From NCBI RefSeq assembly GCF_902806685.2, contig NC_048553.1, positions 12,567,440-12,631,439 of the forward strand: DNA of 64,000 nucleotides, read 5' to 3'. Shown in pieces: positions 1 to 9,110 of the stretch; the first letter of the stretch is position 1, and every line of letters starts with the position of its first letter. The notes under the pieces were generated by a model. The model saw only the letters and a list, made by a program, of their open reading frames with translations, was not told the origin of the DNA and ran no database searches. The DNA is from Maniola hyperantus (lineage: Eukaryota; Arthropoda; Insecta; Lepidoptera; Nymphalidae). The position numbers and the translations under genes are program-made.

Positions 1-85
1 TAGCAATACCGACTCTCTACTCCCAAACAAGCAAAAAACAAGATCGTCTGACGGATCACTACCCACCCCTCCACATCGAGTGTTT

Positions 86-212
86 GTCATTCTATTAGAA
101 GAGAAAACACCCCGCAGTTTGCTCCTCCTTGCTCCAATCGATTTAGGGTATGGTAGTAATTAAATTAAGTGCTCAAGGGTACTTTTCCCGTAGTTGTAAA
201 GCTAAAAATACT
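86..212. repeat. Unit A, first copy of a local duplication
   Basis: This block recurs in the same orientation at 1089-1222, about 1003 bp downstream, with few substitutions (shared core around GCTCCAATCGATTTAGGG). It is paired with unit B (815-962 and 1419-1605), so the start of the window has the order A-B-A'-B'. It is too short and lacks the TG...CA ends of an LTR; a segmental tandem duplication fits better. No coding potential seen. Confidence 0.75.
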
Positions 213-348
213 AGTTTTTTTAAATTTATTATCAACATACAGAAAAAAAAATATTAGGTAGCACGCATTGCAAAAAAAAACACAGAGGTTTGACCCTCAA
301 TGCGCATTAAATCATGCCTACCTATCATAAGAATTATAAATGTACAAT

Positions 349-792
349 GGGGCCGATTCTCTTGAACACAATCTCTAAACTAAACTAAATTAACAGGTCT
401 AAAGCTAATGCCATCTTTTTCCGCGAGCAGCATTATGAAAGGGATAGCAATAGATTTAGGCGTGTCATTTTAGTTTAGGTTAGAGATTGTGTACAATGGA
501 ATTAGCCACATTGTGGCTAATTCAACTAAAATGGCACGTCTAAATCTATTGCAATCCCTTTCATAACGTTGCTTGCGGAAAAGGATAGCAACTAGATTTC
601 GACCTCTTAATTTAGTTTAGTTTAGAGATTGTGTACAAGAGAATCGGCCTCATTGTGGCTAATTCAACTAGAATGACACGCCTAAATCTATTGCTATCCC
701 TTTCATAATGCTGCTCGCGGAAAAGGATGGCATTCGATTTTGACCTGTTAATTAAGTTTAGTTTAGAGATTGTGTTCAAGAGAATCGGCCCC
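349..792. mobile_element. MITE with GGGGCCGATTCTCTTG terminal inverted repeats
   Basis: The ends GGGGCCGATTCTCTTGA and TCAAGAGAATCGGCCCC are inverted copies that continue into the CTCTAAACTAAAC motif. The element is internally reiterated: the same arm recurs near 525-652 and 655-792, and a near-perfect palindrome (GAATTAGCCACA and its reverse) sits at 499-523. This looks like a foldback element with nested or multiplied arms. Superfamily is not assigned because the target duplication is ambiguous (perhaps AT). Confidence 0.7.
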
Positions 793-814
793 ATTACCAG
801 CTTAATTTTTAAGA

Positions 815-962
815 TGTTTTATTGCTTTTGAAGGTATCCCGTCTCCTAATTTAGTAGACGATTTCATCATTAAAAAAGGCTTCCGTACCATCGTATAAGG
901 TATACCTAAAACTTATATGTTAACAGTGCAAGTTAATGACGGACTGCGCCATCTATATGTGA
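815..962. repeat. Unit B, first copy (G2-related segment)
   Basis: Repeated at 1419-1605 (ATTGCTTTTGAAGGTATCCC ... TTAACAGTGCAAGTTAATG). The second copy has about 35 extra bases with the G2-family start (GTCAAGTGAGAGTCGGACTC), which this copy has lost. The pair supports a duplication of the whole A-B segment. Confidence 0.7.
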
Positions 963-1088
963 TTCAGTAAATTAATTTTTTCATGAACTCATTAATTTAT
1001 TTTAACTTTTTTTGTGATGTACCACCACAAATTCTCGGTTTCGGATTTATCTCTTTATATTACTTTGTGCTATAAGATATTGCTACAT

Positions 1089-1222
1089 GTCATTCTATTA
1101 GAATAGAAAACGGCCCGCAGTTTGCTCTTCCTTGCTCCAATCGATTTAGGGTATGGTAGTAATTAAATTAAGTGCTCAGGAGTACTTTTTTTTTTTCGCG
1201 TAGTTGTAAAGCTAAAATACTT
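1089..1222. repeat. Unit A', second copy of local duplication
   Basis: Direct repeat of 86-212. The spacing between A and B differs between the two units because the first holds the MITE at 349-792 and the second holds the TA-flanked MITE at 1229-1406, so these insertions distinguish the duplicated units. Confidence 0.75.
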
Positions 1223-1228
1223 ATAGTA

Positions 1229-1406
1229 CGCGGCCAAGAGTGATGAACATCTTTAGAAGGAGACAGAGAGAGAAATTTGTAGAGCACTGTCTCGGTCGCT
1301 AAGAACGACAAAGCGTCATGCATCATATGGGTATGAGTGATAAAGACAACGCTTTACAAAGATGAAATGTCATTCTAAAAGCCGATGTTCATCACTTTCG
1401 GTCGCG
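1229..1406. mobile_element. TA-flanked MITE (Tc1/mariner-like)
   Basis: Terminal inverted repeats read CGCGGCCAAGAGTGATGAACATC and its complement with a few mismatches, flanked by TA on both sides (1227-1228, 1407-1408). A second copy in opposite orientation lies at 55937-56106, also between TA dinucleotides. No reading frame; non-autonomous. Assignment to Tc1/mariner rests only on the TA target. Confidence 0.7.
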
Positions 1407-1418
1407 TAGGTACTGTAA

Positions 1419-1605
1419 TGTTTAATTTTATTGCTTTTGAAGGTATCCCGTCTCCTAATTTAGTAAGCGATTCTATTATTACCGGTCAAGTGAGAGTCGG
1501 ACTCGCACACCAAGGGTTCCGTACCATCGTACAAGGTATACCTAAAACTTTTATGTTAACAGTGCAAGTTAATGAATGACGGACTTTGTTGCTATCTATA
1601 TGTGA
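1419..1605. repeat. Unit B', second copy (G2-related)
   Basis: Second copy of unit B, retaining a G2-family 5' start (GTGAGAGTCGGACTCGCACA followed by GGGTTCCGTACC). It ends where an H1 element begins. Confidence 0.65.
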
Positions 1606-1740
1606 CTAGCTTACATTCGCGACTTCATCCGCGTGGACTACACAAATTTGAAACCCCTATTGTATCCTCAGGTTGAATTTTCAAAAATCCTTTCTTAACG
1701 GAAGTCTACGTCATAATAGCTATCTGCACGCCAAATTTCA
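1605..1740 (-). mobile_element. H1 Helitron-like element, truncated
   Basis: Reverse-strand H1: ACTAGCTTACATTCGCGACTTC at its 3' terminus, then the AAATTTGAAACCCCTATT and TAGCTATCTGCACGCC blocks. It stops at 1740, where an RTE fragment begins. Confidence 0.75.
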
Positions 1741-1866
1741 TGGACGAGTCGCAGGGAGCCGCTGGATTCAGGCAGCGCAAGACCGTGGCGTCTGGACTGG
1801 AAGTCCCTACAAGAGACCTATGTCCAGCAGTGGACGTCTACCGGTTGATGATGATGATAATGATGC
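1741..1866 (+). pseudogene. RTE-type LINE, ORF2 C-terminal tip and (GAT)n tail
   Basis: Encodes remnants of the conserved C-terminus RVAGSRWIQAAQDRGVW followed by a frameshift, then the terminal VQQWTS-type codons and a TGATGATGATGATAATGATG tail. Truncated copies with such tails also lie at 13957-14215, 23488-23750, 9412-10145 (reverse) and 59385-59785 (reverse). Dead 5'-truncated copy. Confidence 0.75.
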
Positions 1867-2260
1867 GTCTCAATAGAATTTGTTTTCCCAACCTGTGGTT
1901 GAGTTCCAGACACTATAGCTGTCGCCCCACAGGAAATAAATTATTTTAAACTAACTTAGTGCCCTTGGAAGTTAAGCTCAAGGGAGATGAGTGGTCAAAC
2001 ATTGCCCCCAATAATATTTACTTAGGAACCGAACACACCGATGTAGGGACGAGAATCGAGATACGTCACACATACCTTTATCTACCTACTCAAATATTTT
2101 CCAAAAACGACCACCGAGACGAATGATTTAACTTATTTTTATTTCTAGCAATCTGGTATTGAAAAAAAAAATCTAAAAATAACCGATGGGATCCTTTAAG
2201 GATTCTGAGTCACACGCTTCACACAAACGCATTTTTAAAACTGCTTACAGTTTAGCCTTA
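1867..2260. other. Single-copy-looking stretch
   Basis: AT-rich sequence with no repeat family or convincing reading frame recognised. Confidence 0.4.
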
Positions 2261-2339
2261 CAGGCCCGCTTCCATCTTACACTGCATCATCACTTACCAC
2301 CAGGATGGCAGACAAGGGCTAACTTGTATCTGAAAAAAA
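2261..2339 (+). mobile_element. SINE-A 3' end fragment
   Basis: Carries the SINE-A tail CATCTTACACTGCATCATCA ... CAAGGGCTAACTTGTATCTG and an A-run. A G element starts directly in the A-run. Confidence 0.75.
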
Positions 2340-2340
2340 A

Positions 2341-2732
2341 CGGCCAAGTGCGAGTCAGGCTCGCGCAATGAGGGTTCCGTACGACAGTCGTATTTTTCGA
2401 TATTTTGCACGACAATTCAAAAACTATGATGCATAAAAATAAATAAAAATCTGTTAGAATGCACAGGTTCACCTTTCATAATATGATACCCCACTTGATA
2501 TATAGTTATCTTACTTCGAAAATTGAAAATACTAATTATTAGTTCATGACCACAATTTAATTTATTTGTGTGGTTTTCAGATTTTTCCCCGAATGTCTGC
2601 TAAAAGACCTACTACCTACCTGCCAAATTTCATGATTCTAGGTCAACGGGAAGTACCCTGTAGGTTTCAGACAGACAACAAAGTGATCCTATAAGGGCTC
2701 CGTTTTTCCTATTGAGGTACGGAACCCTAAAA
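2341..2732 (+). mobile_element. G-family repeat, near full length
   Basis: Starts CGGCCAAGTGCGAGTC and ends GAGGTACGGAACCCTAAAA, with the usual internal landmarks (TTCGACATTTTGCACG-like block, CATGATTCTAGGTCAACGGG, a short GACA tract, AAGTGATCCTATAAGGG). No reading frame. Inserted into the poly(A) of a SINE-A fragment, consistent with the A-run preference seen at other copies. Confidence 0.85.
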
Positions 2733-3134
2733 TGATTGCCATCTCGACCTGTCGCGTAATGCAGGTACCTGGCATATGTACCTACCTGTTACCAATAAGG
2801 CAAGTCAGTAGAAATCTATTCACAGTTAGACGCATTCTCGGTAGCTACGAACGAGTTACGATATCGGACTTTATTGTACAACTGATTGATCGCCCGGTGT
2901 AACAGCTTCGATTCCCGCTTCGGACAAATAAAATGTTATTTTATAGTTCTTTATCGTGAAATGGATACATAAAAGTTACGGAAGCGGAAACGGGGGCGAA
3001 CATTTTGAGTCAAAAATAAACTTTTATATTTTAAATAGTTTTAAATGGTTTAGAAAGCTTGTAAGATCAATATAAATTTATTTTTTACTAAATGATGCCC
3101 GCCACTCCAACATGATTTTTTTATATTTGATTTA
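2733..3134. other. No gene seen
   Basis: Mostly unassigned sequence. A B-box-like GCTTCGATTCCCGCTTCGG near 2906 may be the relic of another tRNA-derived repeat. Confidence 0.35.
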
Positions 3135-3376
3135 TCTAAATATATAAAAGGAAAAGGTGACTGACTGACTGACTGACTGACTGACTGACTGACTGATCTA
3201 TCAACGCACAGCTCAAACTACTGGACGGATCGGGCTGAAATTTGGCATGCAGATAGCTATATTATGACGTAGGCGTCCGCTAAGAAAGGATTTTGGAAAA
3301 TTCAACCTCTAAAGGGATGAAATAGGTGTTTGAAATTTGTGTAGTCCAAGCGGACGAAGTCCCGAGCATAAGCTAG
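3135..3376 (+). mobile_element. H1 Helitron-like element, complete
   Basis: Begins TC-TAAATATATAAAAGG after an A and ends GCATAAGCTAG before a T, the Helitron boundary pattern with no target duplication. Contains a (GACT)n microsatellite near its 5' end (about 3160-3197), the GCTCAAACTACTGGACGG block and a GC-rich hairpin (GCGGACGAAGTCCCG) about 10 nt before CTAG. Non-autonomous: no Rep/helicase coding. Confidence 0.85.
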
Positions 3377-3390
3377 TTATAATATAATTT

Positions 3391-3732
3391 GACGACCTCC
3401 CTGGCGCAGTGGTAAGCGCTGTTGTCTTATTAGTGGGAGGTCCCGGGTTCGATTCCCGGCAGGGATTTGGAATTTTATAATTTCTAAATTACAGGTCTGG
3501 TCTGGTGGTAGGCTTCGGCCGTGGCTAGTTACCACCCTACCGGCAAAGCCGTGCCGGCAAGCGATTTAGCGTTCCGGTACGATGCCGTGTAGAAACCAAA
3601 AGGGTATGGGTTTAATAAAAAAAACTGTCATACTCCTTCCAGGTTAGCCCACTTCCATCTTAGACTGCATCATCACTTACCACCAGGTGAGAATTGCAGT
3701 CACGGGCTAACTTGTATCTGAATTAAAAAAAA
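3391..3732 (+). mobile_element. SINE-A, full length
   Basis: tRNA-derived head with an A-box-like CTGGCGCAGTGGTAAGCG (about 3401-3418) and a B box GGGTTCGATTCC (3446-3457); then a tRNA-unrelated body (CCGTGGCTAGTTACCACCCT ... GGTACGATGCCGTGTAG); then a 3' end GACTGCATCATCACTTACCA ... GGGCTAACTTGTATCTGAAT plus A-rich tail. The last ~80 bp match the 3' end of the LINE at 40460-40850, as expected for a SINE mobilised by a partner LINE. Best full copy in the window. Confidence 0.85.
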
Positions 3733-3867
3733 TTATGGATAAGGTACTGTATAGTCTTGAACAGTGATATCAATATAATTCTAAATTCATATCAAAAATT
3801 TCGAAAACTTTGTAATTTGAAGTGTAGGTAAAACACTATCATAAAAAATTATAAAGTGTGATGTCTT

Positions 3868-4131
3868 ATCGAAACGAGCACATTGCAAGCAATTTTAACT
3901 AAATATCCTTAAAAGCTAATAGAAAATAGGGATCTCTTTATAACAACGACCTTTTTGCAACTACGGTGTCCGAGTAAAAACAATCGTAAAGTCAACATAG
4001 AGTACCTCTGAAATAACAACACCCGACCTTTGCAGAACAGAGGTCAAACATCTGTTGTTTGCCGTTTATGGAATTTGAGTAAAGGATTCTACAGTGGTTC
4101 TACTTTGAACCTTCGCGTACCTAGTTAAACA
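3868..4131. repeat. 250-bp unit, copy 1 of 3
   Basis: Core GTCAACATAGAGTACCTCTG ... CACCCGACCTTTGCAGAAC repeats in the same orientation at 4230-4484 and 4641-4862. Family unknown; no reading frame shared among copies. Confidence 0.8.
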
Positions 4132-4198
4132 AGGAGACCCCTGCTCAGTGCTCAGTGCTCAGTAGTGAGCTGGCAATGGGTTGATGATGATGATGATT
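4132..4198 (+). mobile_element. SINE-B 3' tail fragment
   Basis: GGAGACCC ... GTAGTGAGCTGGCAATGGG followed by TTGATGATGATGATGATTG, the SINE-B end. It separates copies 1 and 2 of the 250-bp unit, followed by a short H2 scrap (about 4194-4227). Confidence 0.7.
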
Positions 4199-4229
4199 GT
4201 TTGTTGGTTTGTCCTTCAATGACGCCCAA

Positions 4230-4484
4230 ATCAAAACGAGCACATAACGATCAATTTTAACGGAGTATCCATTAAATCTAATAGATAATAGAGATCTCTT
4301 TATAACAACGACCTTTTAGCAACTACGGTGTCCGAGTGAAAACAATCGTAAAGTCAACATAGAGTGCCTCTGAAATAACAACACCCGACCTTTGCAGAAC
4401 GGAGGTCAAACATCTGTAGTTTACCGTTTATGTAATTTAAATAAAGGGTTCTGAGTTAAACCTTCGCATACCTACTTAAACATG
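4230..4484. repeat. 250-bp unit, copy 2 of 3
   Basis: Closely follows copy 1 over the core; lacks the TCTACAGTGGTTCTACTTT segment of copy 1 and ends CTTAAACATG as copy 3 does, so copies 2 and 3 are closer to each other. Confidence 0.8.
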
Positions 4485-4487
4485 TGT

Positions 4488-4612
4488 ATGACATATTCAA
4501 CTAATATTAAGAATGCGAAAGAGATTGTTTGTTGATTTGTCCTTTCGTGCCACAACAGAGCAATAGCTTTGACGCAGGCTACTTTTTGATCCGAAAAATC
4601 AAAGGATTAAAA
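4488..4612 (+). mobile_element. H2 Helitron-like fragment
   Basis: Degenerate H2: ACTAATATTAAGAATGCGAA, TTGATTTGTCCTTTCGTG and GGCTACTTTTTGATCC blocks; the CTAG end is missing. Confidence 0.6.
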
Positions 4613-4640
4613 AAAAAATTAATTACATAGTTATGTTTAA

Positions 4641-4862
4641 AAACCTAATTGAAAACAGGGATCTCTTCATAACAACATACCCATTAGCAACTAAAAACTT
4701 CGACAGTGTCCGAGTGAAAACAATCGTAAAGTCAACATAGAGTACCTCTGAAATAACAACACCCGACCTTTGCAGAACGGAGGTCAAACATCTGTAGTTT
4801 GCCGTTTGTGTAATTTGAGTAAAGGGTTCTGAGTTAAACCTTCGCATACCTACTTAAACATG
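4641..4862. repeat. 250-bp unit, copy 3 of 3
   Basis: Third direct copy with a diverged left edge. See the finding on the triple unit. Confidence 0.8.
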
Positions 4863-4893
4863 ATGTGTATTACATGTCCTAATCTATCTTCTA

Positions 4894-5104
4894 TCTAAAT
4901 ATATAAAACGATTGACTGACTGACTGATCTATTAACGCAAAGCTCAAACTACTAGACGGATCGGGCTGAAATTTGGCATGCAGATAGCTATTATAACGTA
5001 GGCATCTGCTAAGAAAGGATTTTTAAAAATTCAATCCCTAACGGGGTGAAATAGGGGTTAAAAAAATTGTAGTCCACGCGGATGAAATCGCGAGCATAAG
5101 CTAG
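4894..5104 (+). mobile_element. H1 Helitron-like element, complete
   Basis: TC-TAAATATATAAAACG to GCATAAGCTAG with a short (GACT)n tract. Immediately followed by an H2 fragment. Confidence 0.8.
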
Positions 5105-5252
5105 TAATATTATAAATGAAAAATTGTATTGATTGTTGATTTGTCCTTCAATCACGCCACATAGAAGCAATAGATCAACATGATTTTTTGCGTGGATTAG
5201 AGACCTGGAAAGTGGCATAGGCTACTTTTTAACCCGGAGATTTAAAGAATTG
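5105..5252 (+). mobile_element. H2 Helitron-like fragment
   Basis: TAATATTATAAATG, TGATTTGTCCTTCAATCACG, GACCTGGAAAGTGGCATAGG and GGCTACTTTTTAACCCGG blocks, no CTAG terminus. The stretch 5253-5574 after it shows nothing recognisable. Confidence 0.65.
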
Positions 5253-5574
5253 GGTCGGGATTTTTAAAAACAAATTAGATTAAATATAAAAAAAGATGCA
5301 CGCGCCTTGGTTATATTCCACTGCATAAGGAGAAAAATGCCCGGGATTTTTTTAAATGGTCTAAATATCTCGAAGTTCAGCAATAATATACTTCAGGGAA
5401 AATCTAGGTAAAAGTTGAATAAAATATTGTTAACACGCAGAATGGTAAATAAAGAGATAGAAACGGGATCGCGTTTTACTAATTTTCACAACCTCTCACA
5501 AAAAAAATGATTCGAATGCAAATATCTCTAGAATCTAAATCAAATTAATTAACCAATTACATTCAGCGGTCCCC

Positions 5575-5922
5575 ATTGGTCAGCTTCCTATTCGAAGGGT
5601 CCGGGTGCGATCTCAGGCACGCACTTTTAATATTTTGGAGTTATGTGCATTATAAGCAACTAGAGGATGCCTGCGACTTCGTCCGCGTGGATTTAGGTTT
5701 TTAAAAATTACCATTCTGCGTGTTAACAGTGAAGGTAAACATCGGGAGGAAACCTGCATGCCTGAAAGTTCTCAACAATGTTCTTAAAGAAGTGTTAAGA
5801 CTGCCAATCCGCATTTGGCTAGTTGGTTCACTAAAGTCTAAGCCAAAGGGCTTTCACAGTGAAGCGAGCCGTGTAAGATTTGGACGGCAACAAGATGAGA
5901 TAATGATGATGATGATAATAAT
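5575..5922 (+). mobile_element. SINE-B with nested Helitron-like scrap
   Basis: Degenerate head (GGGTCCGGGTGCGATCTCAG at the B-box position), body (TTATGTGCATTATAAGCAA ... GGAGGAAACCTGCATGCCTG ... CTGCCAATCCGCATTTGGC) and a GATAATGATGATGATGAT tail. A 53-bp H2 end (ACTAGAGGATGCCTGCGACT, 5659-5711) interrupts the body. Confidence 0.7.
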
Positions 5923-5944
5923 TCATTATTATCATTATCTTATT

Positions 5945-6152
5945 TATACTAATATTATAAAGAGGTAAAGTTTGTGAGTTTGTTTGTAGGAAGTAATCTT
6001 TGAAACTACTGAAGCGATTTTGAAAATTCTATCACCATTTAAAAGTTATATTAATTCTGAGTGGCAGAGGCTTATACTTTGTTTTCAAAAAATTAGAGAT
6101 CCCTGCGAAAATTAAAGCCGGCTAGCCATGCGTAGCCGGGGCGGTTCACTAG
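5945..6152 (+). mobile_element. H3 Helitron-like element
   Basis: Begins TACTAATATTATAAAGAGG and ends GCCGGGGCGGTTCACTAG, a CTAG terminus preceded by a GC-rich end. The stretch 6153-6568 that follows is AT-rich with no feature seen. Confidence 0.65.
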
Positions 6153-6568
6153 TATACTATATATTCACAATAATCAGTCTTTGATGTTTCACTACACATC
6201 TATGCGATGGTAAACTAACGACTATTTGCCATTTCTATTTCTACCGATTCTGTATTCTATGGTTAATAAATATTTCTCTTCGAGATCCGAGTCACGGTAA
6301 TTCAGCTTAACGTTTCAAGTTGAGGAGATCTTTTACGCACCTTTAGAGTCTTCATTGAGCACGGGAGAGATCTAATATGCCTACTTATTCACCTACGGAG
6401 AGTTTTTACTCGCGAATTCACCTTGAAAATGTCGGCAAAAGTAAATTTTGTAGAATGAAGTAAGTGAGGGAATGAATGATAAATGAAACCTACCTGAATT
6501 AAAAATTAATAGTCTACTTTTACTAGTTACATTTTCAGTGTTAAAGAAAATCATTAATTTCTCTTTAT

Positions 6569-6862
6569 TAGCCGATTCCTTTGTCGTTCTCTAAACTAAA
6601 TTTAGAGTATCTGCATCCTTTTCTTTTTAACAATGCTAAAAAAGGAACAGAACATGACTTTCACATTTAAAGACTCTTTTTAGTGCACAATACAACTTTA
6701 AACAGCAGGTTGTTCGCGACTGCGCGCTGAAACCACGGGTTTTACCATCTAAAAATTAAATTTAGAACTGTCAAACTGTGTCTGTCCTTTTCATATTACA
6801 TAGTATAGTAAGAAGAGCACGCGAATACTCTAAAATTAGGTTGTGTTCAGAATCAGTGCCGA
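6569..6862. mobile_element. MITE of the GGCACCGATTC family
   Basis: Left end TAGCCGATTCCTTTGTCGTT and right end GTTCAGAATCAGTGCCGATA are imperfect inverted repeats; internal blocks (TTTAGAGTATCTGCATCC, GCGACTGCGCGCTGAAACCA) reappear in reverse orientation at 61003-61292. A left-end fragment lies at 46013-46110 and a shorter scrap near 12918-12960. Non-coding. Confidence 0.7.
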
Positions 6863-6909
6863 TATGTACTTATATGCTTGTGATATTATGTTCTACTTAA
6901 TAAAAAAAA

Positions 6910-7532
6910 TTTACAAAAAAAATAAAAACCGACTTCGATACACAAACACTAAAAATTGAAAAATAATTTAATTTATTACCGAATATATTATGTATACAAG
7001 AGTTAATATAGTTCCATAATAATACTTTTGGTGCCGGTGCCAATTAGCTTTAGCTGCGCGAATCGTCTAGACTTCATATTTTTATGAGACTCCACAATGG
7101 CACCTCATTGGCACCGACCCCAAAAAATATTATTATGGAACTATATTAACTCTTGTATACATAATATATTCGGTAATAAATTAAATTATTTTTCAATTTT
7201 TAGTGTTTGTGTATCGAAGTCGGTTTTTATTTTTTTTTGTAAAAAAAATTTATTTCACAATTTTTAGTGGCCCCATGGAATTATGCTATGACTAGTTAAA
7301 AATCTACTGTTTACTAAGCTATTACACTGATCGCGAGCAATTTACTCTTATCCGTTGAGGAGTTCCAGTATCTATCTTCGAAGATGTTCATCAGATCTTC
7401 ACCAAATTTAAATGGGACCAATTTTGAAGTATACCCTTTCAAACAAAAAAAGAATTTTCAAAATCGGTCCAGGCGTCTTCGAGTAATCGGGGACGACGAA
7501 TTGAGAACCTCCTCCTTTTTTTGAAGTCGGTT
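6910..7532. mobile_element. Foldback element, copy A
   Basis: Arms of about 140 bp (CCGACTTCGATACACAAACA ... TATAGTTCCATAATAATA and its complement) enclose a short unique loop (TTAGCTTTAGCTGCGCGAAT). A single-copy flank follows, ending GAAGTCGGTT at 7523-7532, matching the AACCGACTTC at 6927. The entire arrangement recurs in reverse at 20496-21175. No coding. Would extrude as a large hairpin. Confidence 0.8.
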
Positions 7533-7835
7533 AAAAAGTACAACACTCTAAACAGCTGATCTCTTCAACTAAAGATCAGAGTATTTGTACACTCATGTAC
7601 CAATACACTCAATGAACGTTCCGTTTAGCGGAATCGGCGTAATAAGTCTCAACGATTCGCAAACTTAAACAACGGGTCGCGGCTCCAGAAAATAAAGACT
7701 CCGCACTTTTGATCCAGTTCCGAAGACAAACTCAACTTGAACTGAAGAGTTGAAGACTTCTCGAGTTTTGGAATCGATAATCAACAAGGGAGCTTAGTTA
7801 GCGAGTGTTAATTTTAATTTGTGCGAATTAGCTTT
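7533..7835. other. No gene seen
   Basis: Unassigned sequence; no repeat family or reading frame recognised. Confidence 0.35.
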
Positions 7836-7849
7836 TTGACGACCTCCCT

Positions 7850-8036
7850 TTTTTTTTTTTTTTTTGGCTGGGAAATGCTTTTACGCATCCTCCCCGGAAG
7901 AAACGCAGCTGACCACGTTTCTTCCGGGGAGGTATGTGGGACTCACTGTAAAGCCAGAATACCCACTAAAACCCAGCGGACCCGTCAACTCCATGATGAG
8001 GCGGCACAGGAACGCAGTTTGCATACTACTATGCCG
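7850..8036 (-). mobile_element. LINE 3'-end insertion with 14-bp target duplication
   Basis: Flanked by direct repeats TTGACGACCTCCCT at 7836-7849 and 8037-8050, and carrying a T-run at its left edge, i.e. a poly(A) tail on the minus strand. Just upstream of the tail on that strand is a strong hairpin, CTCCCCGGAAGAAACG with its complement. The TTTTAGTGGGTATTC/AGTCCCACATACC motifs resemble 3' ends of lepidopteran R1/Jockey-type LINEs (from memory). Only the 3' end is present. It sits in the first bases of a SINE-A. Confidence 0.75.
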
Positions 8037-8140
8037 TTGACGACCTCCCTGGTGCACTGGTAAGCACTGTGGTCATTAGTTGGAGGTCCCGGGTTCGATT
8101 CCTGGCAGGGGTTTGGAATTTTATAATTTCTAAATTTGTA
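8037..8140 (+). mobile_element. SINE-A head, split by a LINE insertion
   Basis: GACGACCTCCCTGGTGCACT, B box GGGTTCGATTCC, and the start of the body (GGAATTTTATAATTTCTAAA). Its first 14 bases are duplicated at 7836-7849 by the LINE insertion. Not a tRNA gene: the 3' half of the clover leaf is absent and body sequence follows. Confidence 0.75.
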
Positions 8141-8187
8141 GTCTGCTCAAAAAATTCTAATAAGCATTATCATAATGATAGACTTCT

Positions 8188-8346
8188 AAGAGCGATCACG
8201 CACTCATCCGATCCGAATCCGTGAAGATACGGATATAAAAAATATCTACGTCCTTATCGTCTTATCTACGCTGCCTTACAAATAGTTCTAGGACTACTCG
8301 GAACCTATTTTCACGGACTCTGATCGGATGAGTGCGTAACCGCCGT
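8188..8346. mobile_element. MITE with GCACTCATCCGATC inverted repeats
   Basis: Arms of about 36 bp: CACGCACTCATCCGATCCGA and its complement near 8310-8340. Non-coding; target duplication unresolved. Confidence 0.65.
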
Positions 8347-8349
8347 AAA

Positions 8350-8556
8350 TCAGTACCCCTATTATAAATGCGAAAGTGTGTTTGTTTGTTGGTTTATTGG
8401 TTTGTTGGTTTGTCCTTCAATCACGTCGCAACGTAGCAATGGATCGACGTGTTTTTTTACATGGGTAGGTATAGTTTAAGACCTGGAGAGTGACGTAGGC
8501 TACTTTTTATCCCGGAAAATTCCAAGGGATTTTTAAAAACCTAAATCATCAGCTAG
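8350..8556 (+). mobile_element. H2 Helitron-like element, complete
   Basis: A|TC-AGTACCCCTATTATAAA ... ATCATCAGCTAG|T. Carries the TTTGTCCTTCAATCACGTCG, GACCTGGAGAGTGACGTAGG and GGCTACTTTTTATCCCGG blocks; the GC-rich end hairpin is partly lost. Confidence 0.8.
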
Positions 8557-8616
8557 TTTTATCATAAATACAAATATTTACTGTATGCTAAGCAAAGTTT
8601 TATTATTTTATAAGCA

Positions 8617-8990
8617 AGTAGCTTATGCTCGCGACTTCGTACGCGTGGACTACACAAATTTCAAACCCCTATTTCACCCCCTTTTAGGGGTTGAATTTTC
8701 AAAAATCCTTTCTTAGCTGATGCCTACATCATAATAGCTATCTGCAGTGGCGTGCAGGTCATAGAGGCATAAGTGCACTGCTTACCCCAGTTGTAATGGC
8801 TCAATGCATATTTTTCATTATGACCTGCCAGTAAATAGGTTCCTACCTAAATAATGCTTACCCTGGCTTCATACACTGTGCACGCCACTGGCTATCTGCA
8901 TGCCAAATCTTAGACCAATCCGTCCAGTAGTTTGAGCTGTGCGTTGATAGATCAGGCAGTCAGTCACCTTTTCCTTTTATATATTTAGAT
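8617..8990 (-). mobile_element. H1 Helitron-like element with nested hAT MITE
   Basis: Reverse H1 from AGTAGCTTATGCTCGCGACT to TTTTATATATTTAGAT; interrupted at 8745-8890 by a hAT MITE inside the conserved ATAATAGCTATCTGCATGCC block. Confidence 0.8.
8745..8890. mobile_element. hAT-type MITE (CAGTGGCGTGCA ends), copy 1
   Basis: 146 bp, ends CAGTGGCGTGCA and TGCACGCCACTG, flanked by a perfect 8-bp duplication GCTATCTG (8737-8744, 8891-8898). The 8-bp duplication and CAGTG ends fit the hAT superfamily. Further copies at 11111-11260 and 56758-56901. Confidence 0.9.
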
Positions 8991-8991
8991 T

Positions 8992-9070
8992 AAACTCAAA
9001 TTTGTCGGCCATATTTGCGTCGGTAGGGGAAACTTGTTTGTTTTCCTCACTGCCATCCGCTCCACATAAT
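8992..9070. repeat. Repeat shared with 11787-11867
   Basis: TTTGTCGGCCATATTTGCGT ... CATCCGCTCCACATAAT recurs in the same orientation at 11787-11867. Family not known. Confidence 0.6.
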
Positions 9071-9110
9071 ATTGTTCTCGGAATAAACTTGCGAACTTAC
9101 TCCGAACCCA

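Noticed and set aside
86..1222. LTR retrotransposon flanked by 130-bp LTRs
   Set aside because: Repeats lack TG/CA ends, primer-binding site and polypurine tract, and the interior holds MITEs; a second repeat pair in the same order indicates a segmental duplication.
3391..3465. tRNA gene
   Set aside because: A- and B-box matches belong to SINE heads that run into SINE body sequence; no complete clover leaf with acceptor stem was found here or at the other SINE heads.
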